A DNA stretch of 63,099 bases, taken from Lachnospiraceae bacterium (lineage in GTDB: Bacteria; Bacillota; Clostridia; Lachnospirales; Lachnospiraceae). Below, piece after piece: positions 37,375 to 47,756 of the stretch. Where the stretch lies: contig JAFWOE010000004.1 of NCBI GenBank assembly GCA_017509985.1, positions 1 through 63,099 of the forward strand, read 5' to 3'. The translations under genes and the position numbers were made by a program. Under the pieces are notes generated by a model. It made no database searches and was not told the DNA's origin. It saw only the letters and a list, made by a program, of their open reading frames with translations. Position 1 is the stretch's first letter; every line of letters starts with the position of its first letter.

Positions 37375-38754
37375 ATGAGCAGTTTAACCGATACAATTGC
37401 TGCCGTCAGCACCGCGCAGGCGCCGGCGGGAATAGGAATCGTCCGGATCAGCGGACCGGAGGCGATCGCGGTCGCCGACCGGCTGTATGCCGGAAAAAAT
37501 GAGAAAAAGCTGGCCGATCAGAAGGGAAATACCATCCATTACGGCTGGATCAAGGACGGAGACAAAGAGATCGACGAAGCGCTGGCAGTCGTCCTTCGGG
37601 CGCCGCATTCGTATACCGGGGAAGACACCGTGGAGATCGACTGCCACGGAGGGATCCTGGCGGTCAACAGCATTCTTTCCGCCGCGCTGAAATGCGGTGC
37701 AAGGATCGCCGAACCCGGAGAGTTTACCAAAAGAGCCTTTTTAAACGGGCGGATCGATCTTTCCCGGGCGGAGGCCGTCATGGATCTGATCTCCGCGAAA
37801 AGCCGTTATGCCCTGGAATCGTCCGTGTCACAGCTGAAAGGAAGCGTTTTTGAAAAGGTTTCCGGGATCCGGGATGAACTGATGAATCAGCTGGCCTTTA
37901 TCGAATCCGCGCTGGATGATCCGGAACATTATTCCATGGAAGGACAGGAAGAAACGATCCGAAAGACGCTGGAAGAACAATCCCGGAATGCAGAAAAACT
38001 GATCGCTTCTTTTGATCAGGGCCGTTACATCGGGGGAGGCATCAAAACCGTCATCCTCGGAAAACCGAATGCCGGAAAGTCTTCTCTTCTGAACGCCATG
38101 ATGGGAACCGACCGTGCGATCGTTACCGATGAGCCCGGAACGACAAGGGACGTCCTGCGTGAAACGATCCAGCTGGACGGCTTCGGACTGGAGCTGATCG
38201 ATACGGCCGGTATCCGCAAATCGGAAAACAAAGTGGAAAAGATCGGGATCGAGCGCTCCAGAGAGGAAACGGACAATGCGGACCTGGTGCTTTATGTTGT
38301 GGATTCCTCAAGGGAGCTGGACGAAAGTGACCGCGAGATCCTCTCCATGATCTCGGGAAAACAGGTCATTGTGATCTTTAATAAATCCGATCTGGAAGAA
38401 ATGACATCGGAAAACGATATTAAGGAGATCTGCAGCTATCCGATCCTGAAAACCTCTGCAAAAGAAGGCAGCGGGATCGGAGAACTGAAAGAATATATTA
38501 AAGAAACGTTCTTCAGAGGAGAGCTTTCCTTTAACGATGAGGTTTACATAACAAATATCCGGCACAAGACCGCGCTGGAAGAAGCCCGCGTGTCTCTCCT
38601 TAACGCAAAAGAGGCGCTGGAAGCCGGTATTCCGGAGGATGTTTATGCGATCGATCTTTTCGGCGCGATCAGTTCACTGGATTCGATCATCGGCGGAAAC
38701 GTGTCCGAAGATCTTGTCAATACGATATTTGAAAAATTCTGCATGGGGAAATAA
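37375..38754 (+). CDS. mnmE: tRNA modification GTPase MnmE
   Basis: Acts with MnmG to install the 5-carboxymethylaminomethyl group on U34 of certain tRNAs. At 459 residues it has the N-terminal fold (DTIAAVSTAQAPAGIGIVRISG), G1 GKPNAGKSS, G3 DTAGIR after GTTRDV, and the C-terminal formyl-folate/ Cys motif CMGK. mnmG follows three bases later. Confidence 0.98.
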   Translation: MSSLTDTIAAVSTAQAPAGIGIVRISGPEAIAVADRLYAGKNEKKLADQKGNTIHYGWIKDGDKEIDEALAVVLRAPHSYTGEDTVEIDCHGGILAVNSILSAALKCGARIAEPGEFTKRAFLNGRIDLSRAEAVMDLISAKSRYALESSVSQLKGSVFEKVSGIRDELMNQLAFIESALDDPEHYSMEGQEETIRKTLEEQSRNAEKLIASFDQGRYIGGGIKTVILGKPNAGKSSLLNAMMGTDRAIVTDEPGTTRDVLRETIQLDGFGLELIDTAGIRKSENKVEKIGIERSREETDNADLVLYVVDSSRELDESDREILSMISGKQVIVIFNKSDLEEMTSENDIKEICSYPILKTSAKEGSGIGELKEYIKETFFRGELSFNDEVYITNIRHKTALEEARVSLLNAKEALEAGIPEDVYAIDLFGAISSLDSIIGGNVSEDLVNTIFEKFCMGK

Positions 38755-38757
38755 TAT

Positions 38758-40647
38758 ATGCTCCGAATCGAAGAAACAACAGACGTCTGTGTCATAGGAG
38801 CCGGACATGCCGGCTGTGAAGCGGCCCTGGCCTGCGCCAGGCTCGGCCTTCGCACCGTGGCCTTTACGGTCAGTATGGACAGCGTGGCTTTTATGCCCTG
38901 CAATCCGAACATCGGCGGCACATCCAAAGGACACCTGGTCCGGGAACTGGACGCGCTGGGCGGCGAAATGGCCCGGAATATTGATAAGACCTTTATTCAG
39001 TCCAAAATGCTGAACGCATCCAAGGGACCGGCGGTCCATTCACTGCGCGCACAGGCAGATAAAAGCGAATACAGCCGGAGCATGCGCGTCGTACTGGAAA
39101 ATACAAAGAATCTTTCGCTGATCCAGGCCGAAGTTGCCGAACTGATCCTGGAAGAAGGAAAATGCTGCGGCGTCCGTACCGTTTCCGGGATCACCTACCG
39201 GGCACAGGCCGTGATCCTCTGTACCGGTGTTTATTTGAAGGCAAAGTGTTTCCGCGGCGAAGTGGTTCAGCATTCGGGTCCGAACGGACTCCTCGCGGCG
39301 GATCACCTTACGGAGTCGATGCTTGCGAACGGCATCCGCATCCTTCGTTTCAAGACCGGTACTCCGGCCAGAGTAGACAAGAGGACGGTCGATTTTTCAA
39401 AAATGACCGAGCAGAAAGGCGACGTGCCGATCATCCCCTTCTCTTTCGGAACCAATCCGGAAACGATCCAGAAGGAGCAGGTCTCCTGCTGGCTTACGTA
39501 TACAAACGAGGAAACACACCGGATCATCCGTGAAAATATCGACCGGTCCCCGCTTTACAGCGGAATGATCCGGGGAACCGGCCCCCGCTACTGCCCTTCC
39601 ATTGAAGATAAAGTGATGAAATTTCCGGACAAGACCAGACATCAGGTCTTTATCGAGCCGGAAGGACTGTATACGAACGAGCTGTATCTTTCCGGAATGT
39701 CCAGCTCGCTGCCCGAAGACGTCCAGTACGCAATGTACCATACTGTGGCCGGACTTGAGAACGCACGGATCACGCGTATGGCCTATGCGATCGAATACGA
39801 CTGCATCGATCCGGTGCAGCTGAAGGCTTCGCTGGAGTTCAAAAACATCCAGGGGCTGTTCAGTGCCGGCCAGTCGAACGGAATCTCCGGCTACGAAGAA
39901 GCTGCCGCACAGGGCCTGATTGCCGGCATCAACGCTGCGATGATGATCAGGGGCGAAGAACCGCTGATCCTGGACCGCTCCGAAGCTTATATCGGTGTAC
40001 TGATCGACGACCTGCTTACCAAAGAAACGCTGGAACCGTACCGGATGATGACGAGCCGGGCGGAGTACCGGCTTCTCCTGCGGCAGGATAATGCGGATCT
40101 GCGTCTGAGAAAATACGGTTACCGTGTCGGACTGGTTTCGGAGCAGGATTACGAACGAACCCTTCAGAAAGAAAGAGACACCGCAGCCGAGATCGAAAGG
40201 CTGAACAACACCTATGTCGGCACCGTTCCGAAGGTGCAGGAGTTGCTGGAGCAGCACTCTTCCACCCCTCTTACCGCCGGGATCTCTCTGGCTGAGCTGG
40301 TACGAAGGCCGGAGCTTTCCTACGAGGCGATCGCCCCGCTGGATCCCGAAAGGCCGCAGCTTCCGGACGATACCGCCAGACAGGTCAATATCCAGATCAA
40401 ATACGAAGGATACATACTGAGGCAGATGCAGCAGGTGGAGAAGTTCAGAAAACTGGAAAGCCGGAAGATCCCGAAAGAACTGGATTACGATCAGGTGAAA
40501 AGCCTGAGACTGGAAGCAACACAGAAATTAAAGGCTTTCCGGCCGGAAAACATCGGTCAGGCCAGCCGGATCCAGGGCGTATCCCCGGCAGATATTTCCG
40601 TGCTGATGGTTTACATAAACGCCTATAATAAAGAAGCCGGAAAATAA
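38758..40647 (+). CDS. mnmG: tRNA uridine-5-carboxymethylaminomethyl modification enzyme MnmG
   Basis: The 629-residue FAD partner of MnmE. The dinucleotide-binding loop reads [19 protein letters not shown] at the N-terminus; [16 protein letters not shown] and the conserved FEATGGTSG-type region [21 protein letters not shown] follow. Normal length. The expected next gene, rsmG, is absent; a convergent membrane-protein gene ends three bases after its stop. Confidence 0.98.
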   Translation: MLRIEETTDVCVIGAGHAGCEAALACARLGLRTVAFTVSMDSVAFMPCNPNIGGTSKGHLVRELDALGGEMARNIDKTFIQSKMLNASKGPAVHSLRAQADKSEYSRSMRVVLENTKNLSLIQAEVAELILEEGKCCGVRTVSGITYRAQAVILCTGVYLKAKCFRGEVVQHSGPNGLLAADHLTESMLANGIRILRFKTGTPARVDKRTVDFSKMTEQKGDVPIIPFSFGTNPETIQKEQVSCWLTYTNEETHRIIRENIDRSPLYSGMIRGTGPRYCPSIEDKVMKFPDKTRHQVFIEPEGLYTNELYLSGMSSSLPEDVQYAMYHTVAGLENARITRMAYAIEYDCIDPVQLKASLEFKNIQGLFSAGQSNGISGYEEAAAQGLIAGINAAMMIRGEEPLILDRSEAYIGVLIDDLLTKETLEPYRMMTSRAEYRLLLRQDNADLRLRKYGYRVGLVSEQDYERTLQKERDTAAEIERLNNTYVGTVPKVQELLEQHSSTPLTAGISLAELVRRPELSYEAIAPLDPERPQLPDDTARQVNIQIKYEGYILRQMQQVEKFRKLESRKIPKELDYDQVKSLRLEATQKLKAFRPENIGQASRIQGVSPADISVLMVYINAYNKEAGK

Positions 40648-40650
40648 GGA

Positions 40651-42018
40651 TCACCCGACTTTGCAGCCGGGGATCAAAAAACCGATATAGCTGATCAGGA
40701 AAAGAGCAAAATAGCAAAGAACCAGCGCGGCACAGATATAGTTGTCGCGCTTTTTCTGTTCCTCGGCCCATTTGGCGGCGCCGGCTTCCGGATCGGCAAG
40801 CCTTGCGGAAAGCTTTGCGGAGTAAGAGCGGAAGCCTTCGGTAATAAAAAGCATGAGCGGAAGAAGCGAAGGCATCATATAGCGTCCCTGTGCCTGATAA
40901 TCGTTGTAGTAGGCGGTATACAGGAAAAGCCCGAGATTTACAAGAATGACCAGGACAAAGGCCAGCTGGAGCAGTGCGGGAAGAACCGTACGGATGCGTT
41001 TCCTTCCGGCGGTTTTGGTGAAGAATCCGACAATACCGGCCAGGAAACCGACCGAATAAAAGCCGTAAAGAAGCATCGGAAGTTTGACCGTCATATAGGA
41101 GAAACAGCCGATAAAACTGCCCAGCACTGTGGGAAGCCAGGACGACCGGATAAAGGTATCCGTAAAGGACAGGCCCTGTTTAGCCGGGGTCATCAGCTGC
41201 GACGGTTTGTATCCGTCGATCGCGAACTGCTCCGCGGAAAGAGTTGCGGTTTTAAAGCCCAGGATATCACCGTTATGAAGCGTAGCGTTTCGGATAAAGA
41301 ACCAGCCGGCGATCGCGAAGGCGATCAGGAAGATGATCAGTGCCCCGCCTGTGATATCTACCGAAGAGTGCTTTTTAATAAGACGGTCCGCAAAGTACAG
41401 TGCCAGGGAAGCCAGAAGGAATACGTAGGCATTGTAGTAGGAAAGCGCGCACAGGCCGCAGCCGATGCCGATCCCGATGCAGGAGCGGACAGACCAGTCG
41501 GTCTTTAGAGCACAGATCCAGTAATAGATAATAAGGGCAGTTGTAAAGACCGCGAAAGAGTCGTTGTTCTGATAGCTGCACAAAAAAACAAATTGAGGAA
41601 GAAAACAGGTAAAGACCGCGAACAACAGGGAAAAAGCCGCCGAACGGAACAGCTTTTCCCCGATCTTAAAGCAGAGGATCATGGTGCCGGTCCCGGCAAG
41701 GACGCTTGTCATGCGTGCCGCGATCAGAAGAGAGGCTTCCGATGCTGCGAAAAGAGAGACCAGCTTCATGAAAAAGGCGCTGATGATCGACGTGAGGTAC
41801 GGATACAGCGCGTATGAAAAGCCCCAGATCTGGTGGATCAGGGAAGATTCCATGCCGTTTGGAAGAGAGCCGGTACTGTAAATGAAATAAGCGATCGGAT
41901 AGCGCATCGCCTCGTCAGGAGCGCAGGTTATGTCGATGTTCGATGCTGCAATAAAGCAGACACAGAAAAAGACACAGATGGAAATGATTTTTACACGTTT
42001 ATAGACCGTGTCTGTCAT
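40651..42018 (-). CDS. GT-C type glycosyltransferase-like membrane protein
   Basis: A 455-residue protein with about ten hydrophobic segments and an acidic pair in the first outside loop (ITCAPDEAMRYP), as in dolichyl-phosphate-type (PMT/ArnT-like) sugar transferases. Start at 42018 follows GGGGGGTAAA; the longer frame lacks a ribosome site. Substrate and acceptor are unknown. It stands alone on the minus strand, with a stop three bases from the mnmG stop, and occupies the site where rsmG is expected. It may modify a cell-envelope polymer, in line with its DUF3160 and CapA neighbours. Confidence 0.7.
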   Translation of the reverse strand: MTDTVYKRVKIISICVFFCVCFIAASNIDITCAPDEAMRYPIAYFIYSTGSLPNGMESSLIHQIWGFSYALYPYLTSIISAFFMKLVSLFAASEASLLIAARMTSVLAGTGTMILCFKIGEKLFRSAAFSLLFAVFTCFLPQFVFLCSYQNNDSFAVFTTALIIYYWICALKTDWSVRSCIGIGIGCGLCALSYYNAYVFLLASLALYFADRLIKKHSSVDITGGALIIFLIAFAIAGWFFIRNATLHNGDILGFKTATLSAEQFAIDGYKPSQLMTPAKQGLSFTDTFIRSSWLPTVLGSFIGCFSYMTVKLPMLLYGFYSVGFLAGIVGFFTKTAGRKRIRTVLPALLQLAFVLVILVNLGLFLYTAYYNDYQAQGRYMMPSLLPLMLFITEGFRSYSAKLSARLADPEAGAAKWAEEQKKRDNYICAALVLCYFALFLISYIGFLIPGCKVG

Positions 42019-42191
42019 TTTACCCCCCTGAATATAGAATACGGCGGCCGGATTTCCTGCTTTTGACCGTGTTTCTGCTATCAACGACCATCATAGTAAC
42101 TTGAGGCCGTTCTGTCAAGAAATCTCCTTGACACAGGACCTGCCGGCATTAAAATGAAAGGGAAACAGATGTTACAGACAGGAGGACAGCT

Positions 42192-44717
42192 ATGATTTGC
42201 AATAAGTGCGGAAAAGAGATCCGTGACGGTGTAAAATTCTGCAATTTCTGCGGAACGCCTCAGAATGAGTCTGAGCCGAAAGAAACCGGCAGGGAGGACG
42301 CACAGATAAAAGAAAAACAGCAGCCGCAGAAGGCGCCGGAACAGGTAAAAAGAACCGGAGGCTCCAAAGGAGGCGCAGGCCTCAGTCTTGCCGCGAAAGT
42401 CCTGATCCCGATCGCCATTGCCGCTGTGGCAGCGGCCTGTATTTTTACGGCGCACTCCCTTACGACAGCAAGGATGGAGTCCGCCGAAGCGACCGAAATG
42501 AATGAAGATAATGAAAAAGACAGCAAAAAAGGCGAGTCTAAAAAAGCAGAAGAAGCTGAAACCGGGATAAGTGCCGAAGAAGCCGCCGCAAGCACCTCGT
42601 CAGAAGCGGCGGCTGAAGAAGCTTCCGAAGAAATTTCGGGCGGCGGGATCACGGAACAGGAAGCAGCCAGGCAGGTGATCGCAGCACTGAAACGGCCTTC
42701 GTTCTTTGACCGGACGACCGGGGAGTACGCCCTCGCGATACAGCCTTCCGTACCGGAGTATACGATCGAAAGCGGGCTGGCCAACGTTCCCAATGCGAAG
42801 TATTTTTATCTTACCGACGAGATGAAGTCCAAACTGCAGGAGAACGGCTTTGTCGTGGAGGCTTCGGGCGGGCACAAGGAATTCTTTTCTTTATATGAAG
42901 AGAACCGCTACAGCCTCCTGCCGAACTTCATTACCGTAGACTCCATGATGCATTCCTATCATCTGTACTTCAGCTACCTTCTCCGTACGACCGAGAAAAA
43001 CTATCTGAAGGATCTGATGGGTGAGCTGAGCATGGGCATGTTCAACAATTCTGTCGAACAGCTTAACGCTCTTTCCGGAACGGAATGGGAAGAGGCGGCA
43101 ATGCGCAACGCAGCCTTCTTTGCAGTCGGATGCAGGCTGGCAGGGCTGGAGGCTTCGGTGCCTGCCGAAGCGGCAGATGCTGTCGAAGCGGAATATTCAA
43201 TGGTCCTGGACGCCGAAGGAATCGCCAACTCCCCGCTCTTTGGAGATATGGAGGACTACAGCCAGTACGCTCCGCGCGGATATTATGAAGGCGATGACAA
43301 TCTCGAAGCCTATTTCCGGATGATGATGTGGTACGGACGCCGCAACTTCACGCAGAAAGACGAATCTCTGGACCGCAGTGCCCTGCTGATCACACTGGCA
43401 CTGGACGACGAAACCCTTCCCCTGTGGGAAGAAGCCTATATGATCACCAGCTTTTTTGCCGGAACCAGCGATGACAACGGGTATTATGAATACCGGCCGG
43501 TGATCGACGAATTTTTCGGAGCCGGGGCCGGCGCAGCCGATCTGGTCGGAGCAGAGGATGCCTGGAAGGCATATCACGAGTATACTGCCGGCCTGAAAGC
43601 GCCGATGATCAATTCGGTTCCCGAAATGGATACCGGCGGCGCAGTGGATGTACTGGAGGAGAACGCCGGCTTCCGCTTTATGGGGCAGCGCTTCTCTCTT
43701 GATGCGGCGATCTTCCAGAATCTGATGTACAGCAGCATTTCCCAGGCGGCGGATGATTCGAAGAGACTGCTTCCAAACGCACTGGATATCCCGGCGGTCA
43801 TGGGATCCGATGAAGCGCTGACGATCCTGAAAGATCTCGGCGAGGATAAATATCCGAATTATCTGGACAAGGTGGAAGAACTGCGTTCCGGTGTAGCCAT
43901 CGCGCCGGAGAGCTTCTGGTCGGCCAGCCTTTACAGCCGCTGGCTGTACACGCTTCAGCCGCTGCTGGAAACAAAAGGAACCGGCTGGCCCATGTTCATG
44001 CAGTCGGACCTGTGGCAGAAAAAGAATCTTCAGAGCTTCCTGGGCAGCTATACGGAACTGAAACACGATACGGTGCTTTATGCGAAACAGGCCATTGCCG
44101 AAATGGGCGGAGATCAGATCGAAGAAAAAGATGACCGCGGCTATGTCGAACCGGAACCGGTAGTTTACGCACGGCTTTCCGCGCTGACGGAAGCAACGAT
44201 CAACGGCCTTTCGGAGTATCAGCTGCTGAATGACACCGACCGGGAGAATCTGGAAAGACTGAAATACCTTGCCGATCAGTTTACCGTTATTTCCGAAAAG
44301 GAACTTCAGAACGAGACCCTTTCCGATTCGGAATACGAGCTGATCCGCAGCTATGGCGGGCAGATCGAGCATTTATGGATGGAAGCCTATAAAGACGAGA
44401 CCGAGAAACCGAACACGTTTGAGTATCCGGCCGCGATCGTTACCGACGTTGCGACGGATCCCAACGGATCCTGCCTCGAACTTGGCACAGGAAGAGCGCT
44501 GACGATCTATGTTGTCGTACCGGTCGCAGGAGAATTAAAGCTCTGCAGCGGTACGGTGTTCAGTTTCTATCAGTTCGCACAGCCACTCTCCGACCGGCTG
44601 ACGGATACCGCCTGGCGGACGATGATGGGTATTTACTGGGACAGCAGCAACCCGAATGCGGCGAACCCCAAGCCGCTTGAAGACTGGACCAAAGAGTTTG
44701 CAGTCGTCCGGCAATGA
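42192..44717 (+). CDS. Zinc-ribbon, single-span membrane protein with DUF3160 domain
   Basis: 841 residues: a zinc ribbon at 1-22 (CNKCGKEI...CNFCG), a membrane helix about 60-85 (LAAKVLIPIAIAAVAAACIFTA), an acidic low-complexity linker rich in A, E and S, and a large extracellular region of about 670 residues. This matches DUF3160 (LPNFITVDSMMHSYHLYFSYLLRTTE), a family of unknown role. The cytoplasmic ribbon with an outside body suggests a sensor or assembly factor. The next gene overlaps by four bases (ATGA), so the two act together. Function is not known. Confidence 0.75.
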   Translation: MICNKCGKEIRDGVKFCNFCGTPQNESEPKETGREDAQIKEKQQPQKAPEQVKRTGGSKGGAGLSLAAKVLIPIAIAAVAAACIFTAHSLTTARMESAEATEMNEDNEKDSKKGESKKAEEAETGISAEEAAASTSSEAAAEEASEEISGGGITEQEAARQVIAALKRPSFFDRTTGEYALAIQPSVPEYTIESGLANVPNAKYFYLTDEMKSKLQENGFVVEASGGHKEFFSLYEENRYSLLPNFITVDSMMHSYHLYFSYLLRTTEKNYLKDLMGELSMGMFNNSVEQLNALSGTEWEEAAMRNAAFFAVGCRLAGLEASVPAEAADAVEAEYSMVLDAEGIANSPLFGDMEDYSQYAPRGYYEGDDNLEAYFRMMMWYGRRNFTQKDESLDRSALLITLALDDETLPLWEEAYMITSFFAGTSDDNGYYEYRPVIDEFFGAGAGAADLVGAEDAWKAYHEYTAGLKAPMINSVPEMDTGGAVDVLEENAGFRFMGQRFSLDAAIFQNLMYSSISQAADDSKRLLPNALDIPAVMGSDEALTILKDLGEDKYPNYLDKVEELRSGVAIAPESFWSASLYSRWLYTLQPLLETKGTGWPMFMQSDLWQKKNLQSFLGSYTELKHDTVLYAKQAIAEMGGDQIEEKDDRGYVEPEPVVYARLSALTEATINGLSEYQLLNDTDRENLERLKYLADQFTVISEKELQNETLSDSEYELIRSYGGQIEHLWMEAYKDETEKPNTFEYPAAIVTDVATDPNGSCLELGTGRALTIYVVVPVAGELKLCSGTVFSFYQFAQPLSDRLTDTAWRTMMGIYWDSSNPNAANPKPLEDWTKEFAVVRQ

Positions 44718-46288
44718 GGCACAAACGCCTTTGGATCGCTGTCATTACGGCACTGGCCGCGGCTGCGGCGGGTGTCGGCCTCTGGCTTTACGGCGCTTTT
44801 CTTCCCGGCTGGATCACATGGAACAGCGCAGAGCTTTCCTGTGATCTCGGGGACGACGGCACCGAAGAGACCATCCTGTTAAAGAATCGAAGAGTTCATG
44901 TAAACAGAGGGGAAGAGTCTTTGTACTCAACTCCTCTGCTTTGGCGTGTTTCCGATGTGTTTGCCGAAGATCTGGATCGGGACGGAAACACGGAATTCAT
45001 TATGATCGTCTGGAAACACGGCAGTTACGGAAATCACAAGCCGTTCTGGGTCGAAAGGGATACTCCTGCTTTTTCACAGCACATTTTCGTTTTCACCATG
45101 CGCGAGGCCGAGGTTCGTTCCGTATGGATGTCTTCGGACATCGGCAGCAACGCAGAGAGAGCTGAATTTGACGAAGACGGCCATCTCCGTCTCTGGTACA
45201 CAGACGGCTACGAGAGGATCTGGGCCTGGGAGGATTGGGGATTTAAACTGTATGGGGAAAAATCCGACGAAAAGCTTACGCTGATCGCTGTGGGCGACAA
45301 TATTGCGCATACCAGCGTTTATCAGCAGGCGTATGTTCCGGAGAAGGAGTCGTTTGTTTTTGACAGCATTTATGATAAAGTCCGGGGAAAGATTTCGGAA
45401 TATGATCTGGCAGCCGTGAACCAGGAAACCATTCTGGTTCATGACCCGGCGATGCGAAGCGGCTTTCCGGAGTTCGCTACGCCGGAATCCATGGGAAGCG
45501 CACTGGTGAACGCCGGGTTTGATATCGTTCTTGCAGCGACAAACCACGCTAACGATATGGGGGAAACGGGGCTTGCGGATACCCTCTCCTTCTGGAAAAA
45601 CTACCCGGATGTTCTTCTCCTGGGCCTGAATGAGAGCCGGGAAGCTTATGAAAAAATAGACTATATCGAAAAAAACGGCTTTAAACTGGCTCTTTTTAAC
45701 AGCACAGAGTCTCTGAACGGCCGGGACCTGCCGGAAAAGGAGGCCTGGAAGATCAACACGCTCTCAGCCAGAAAAAAGCTTCTGAAGAATGTAAGCAAGG
45801 CGGAAAACCACAGTGATCTGACGGTCTGTTTCCTTCATTTCGGAGAGGAATACAGCACAGAACCGACAGAGGAGCAGCGCAGGCTGGCTGCAGAGCTGGC
45901 CGATGCAGGGGCAGATGTCATTATCGGCACCCACCCGCATGTTCTGCAGAACTATGAAAAAATCGTAACGGAAGACGGTGCCTCGGCGCTGGTCTTCTGG
46001 TCCCTGGGCAATTTTATGTCACACCAGACAGAGCCGGAAACCCTGCTTGGCGGAGCTGCGTCTTTTACGATCGAAAAGGATTACAGCGGAAAGGCTTATG
46101 TATCGGGGATTGAGCTCTTTCCGACCGTCTGTCATTTCGACGGAAAAAGGACACAGGTGTATTTCCTTGATGATTATACAGAGGAACTGGCAGCAGAGCA
46201 TTCACTGAACAGGGAGAAACTGTGTTTCACAAAAAAATCTTTAGAGGAACAGTTTGACACCGTAGTCAATAACAGTTACCATGAATAA
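44714..46288 (+). CDS. CapA-family protein with membrane anchor
   Basis: 524 residues: an N-terminal membrane helix (8-28), a region of about 120 residues with Asp-rich repeats (EDLDRDGNTEFIMIVWK) like a VCBS/FG-GAP calcium-binding module, then a CapA/PGA_cap metallophosphatase-like domain with AVGDNIAHTSV, ATNHANDMGETG and IIGTHPHVLQNYE, the family's metal ligands. CapA proteins act in poly-gamma-glutamate capsule anchoring or as envelope hydrolases. No capB/capC genes are nearby, so a capsule role is not shown. Translation is coupled to the DUF3160 gene. Confidence 0.8.
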   Translation: MRHKRLWIAVITALAAAAAGVGLWLYGAFLPGWITWNSAELSCDLGDDGTEETILLKNRRVHVNRGEESLYSTPLLWRVSDVFAEDLDRDGNTEFIMIVWKHGSYGNHKPFWVERDTPAFSQHIFVFTMREAEVRSVWMSSDIGSNAERAEFDEDGHLRLWYTDGYERIWAWEDWGFKLYGEKSDEKLTLIAVGDNIAHTSVYQQAYVPEKESFVFDSIYDKVRGKISEYDLAAVNQETILVHDPAMRSGFPEFATPESMGSALVNAGFDIVLAATNHANDMGETGLADTLSFWKNYPDVLLLGLNESREAYEKIDYIEKNGFKLALFNSTESLNGRDLPEKEAWKINTLSARKKLLKNVSKAENHSDLTVCFLHFGEEYSTEPTEEQRRLAAELADAGADVIIGTHPHVLQNYEKIVTEDGASALVFWSLGNFMSHQTEPETLLGGAASFTIEKDYSGKAYVSGIELFPTVCHFDGKRTQVYFLDDYTEELAAEHSLNREKLCFTKKSLEEQFDTVVNNSYHE

Positions 46289-46395
46289 TTGATGCGTTGA
46301 GTTGCGCAAAGAAGTGTTGAACACAGAAAAAGGCGCATCACACAGCAACAACATTATGTAAACCAAACGCAAATATCTATTTGGAGGGACTATAC

Positions 46396-47271
46396 ATGAC
46401 CGAATACAAACCGTTTAAAGAAGGAAAAGTCCGTGAGATCTATGATGTAGGTGAAAATCTGATCATGGTCGCAACCGACCGTATCTCCGCTTTTGATCAT
46501 ATCCTTAAGAACAAAATCACGAATAAGGGCGCGATCCTTACACAGATGTCCCGATTCTGGTTTGATTTTACTTCTGATATCATTTCGAATCATATGATTT
46601 CTGTCAATACGGATGATATGCCGGAGTATTTCCGTCAGCCGCGTTTTAAAGGAAACAGCATGCTTGTTAAAAAACTGGAGATGCTTCCTGTGGAATGCAT
46701 CGTACGCGGGTATATAACGGGAAGCGGGTGGAAAAGTTATGTAAACAATGGAACGGTTTGCGGTATCGTTCTCCCGGAAGGCCTGAAAGAATCCGATAAG
46801 CTTCCGGAAGTAATTTATACACCTTCAACGAAAGCAGAAATCGGGGATCATGACGAAAACATTTCTTTTGAGAAAACGGTTGAGCTTCTCGAGAAAACGT
46901 ATCCGGGAAAAGGACAGGAATATGCTGAGACGATTCGAGATTGTACGATTGCTTTGTATAAGAAATGCGCCGATTATGCTCTGACTAAGGGAATAATCAT
47001 TGCAGATACGAAATTCGAATTCGGACTGAATGAAAATGGACAGGTAGTGCTAGGTGATGAAATGCTTACACCGGACAGCTCCCGCTTCTGGCCATTGAAC
47101 GGTTATGAACCTGGGCATTCCCAGCCCTCTTACGATAAGCAGTTTGTTCGTGACTGGCTGACTGCAAATCCGGACAGAGATTATCTTCTTCCGGATGAAG
47201 TCATTGAAAAAACAATTGCTAAGTATATTGAAGCATATGAACTTCTTACCGGAGAAAAGTTTACTGCTTAG
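46396..47271 (+). CDS. purC: Phosphoribosylaminoimidazole-succinocarboxamide synthase
   Basis: Makes SAICAR from CAIR and aspartate. The 291 residues carry KVREIYDVG, the SAICAR synthetase motifs [12 protein letters not shown] and IADTKFEFG, plus [14 protein letters not shown]. Start at 46396 follows GGAGGGACTATAC. It is separated from the other purine genes by the origin block. A TTATGTAAAC word (46354-46363) and a TGATGCG/CGCATCA pair lie upstream. No purine riboswitch motif is seen. A strong terminator follows. Confidence 0.96.
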   Translation: MTEYKPFKEGKVREIYDVGENLIMVATDRISAFDHILKNKITNKGAILTQMSRFWFDFTSDIISNHMISVNTDDMPEYFRQPRFKGNSMLVKKLEMLPVECIVRGYITGSGWKSYVNNGTVCGIVLPEGLKESDKLPEVIYTPSTKAEIGDHDENISFEKTVELLEKTYPGKGQEYAETIRDCTIALYKKCADYALTKGIIIADTKFEFGLNENGQVVLGDEMLTPDSSRFWPLNGYEPGHSQPSYDKQFVRDWLTANPDRDYLLPDEVIEKTIAKYIEAYELLTGEKFTA

Positions 47272-47287
47272 TTTAATCTTGTTTTTT

Positions 47288-47315
47288 AAAGGCCGATCAA
47301 AAGATCGGCCTTTTT
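47288..47315 (+). terminator. Terminator after purC
   Basis: GGCCGATC and GATCGGCC pair perfectly around AAAA, with flanking AAA and TTTTTA. Confidence 0.9.
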
Positions 47316-47338
47316 ATTTTGCTTTCAAATTTTTTTGT

Positions 47339-47354
47339 TGTTTCACGTGAAACA
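47339..47354. promoter_or_regulatory. parS site 1
   Basis: A perfect TGTTTCACGTGAAACA palindrome, the universal ParB-binding parS sequence. Confidence 0.97.
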
Positions 47355-47374
47355 ACACATGCACCTAATATAAA

Positions 47375-47390
47375 TGTTTCACGTGAAACA
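47375..47390. promoter_or_regulatory. parS site 2
   Basis: Second perfect 16-bp parS, 20 bases after the first. Confidence 0.97.
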
Positions 47391-47415
47391 TTTTTGAAGA
47401 AGCACAAACCGGAAT

Positions 47416-47431
47416 TGTTTCACGTGAAACA
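47416..47431. promoter_or_regulatory. parS site 3
   Basis: Third perfect parS, 25 bases after the second. The three lie in 93 bp directly before parA, about 13 kb from oriC. Confidence 0.97.
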
Positions 47432-47756
47432 GTCAACTGCTTTCCCAAAAGACATAAAAGAGCGCATTATTAAAAGAAAAAAGATTCTGCGGAGACAAAC
47501 ATGAGTAAAAAAGAAAGGATCTTTGAAATTGTGAGGAAAACTAAAAATAATAATGATGTAAATAAAAGAAGCTGTAATTAATTGAAAATATAAAGCAGAT
47601 TTGAAAACAATAAGAGTAATAACAAGAACAAAAACGAAAATCCTATACAGAAACAGCATAGTATTAGTAGAAATTACGTAAAAACTATGCTAAAATATTA
47701 AATCTAAGAATAAACTAGACCGAATTACAAATAACAGATCACAAAGGAGTGATTCG
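47432..47756. promoter_or_regulatory. AT-rich leader before parA
   Basis: About 325 bases with a strong A bias on the plus strand. A possible 26-codon frame (ATG 47501, GGAG upstream) is too short and unlike known proteins to be called. The parA promoter is expected here (TGCTAAAAT near 47689 resembles an extended -10) but no matching -35 is clear. Frames through the parS sites are by-products of the palindromes. Confidence 0.4.

Noticed and set aside
43197-44372. 391-codon minus-strand frame inside the DUF3160 gene
   Set aside because: Antisense shadow caused by GC-rich third positions; no start site and no family.
47319-47504. 61-codon frame through the parS sites
   Set aside because: Its VSRET and FHVKQ segments are translations of the parS palindromes; no ribosome site.
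47501-47581. 26-codon frame before parA
   Set aside because: Short, A-rich and unlike any known protein, with only a weak GGAG upstream.
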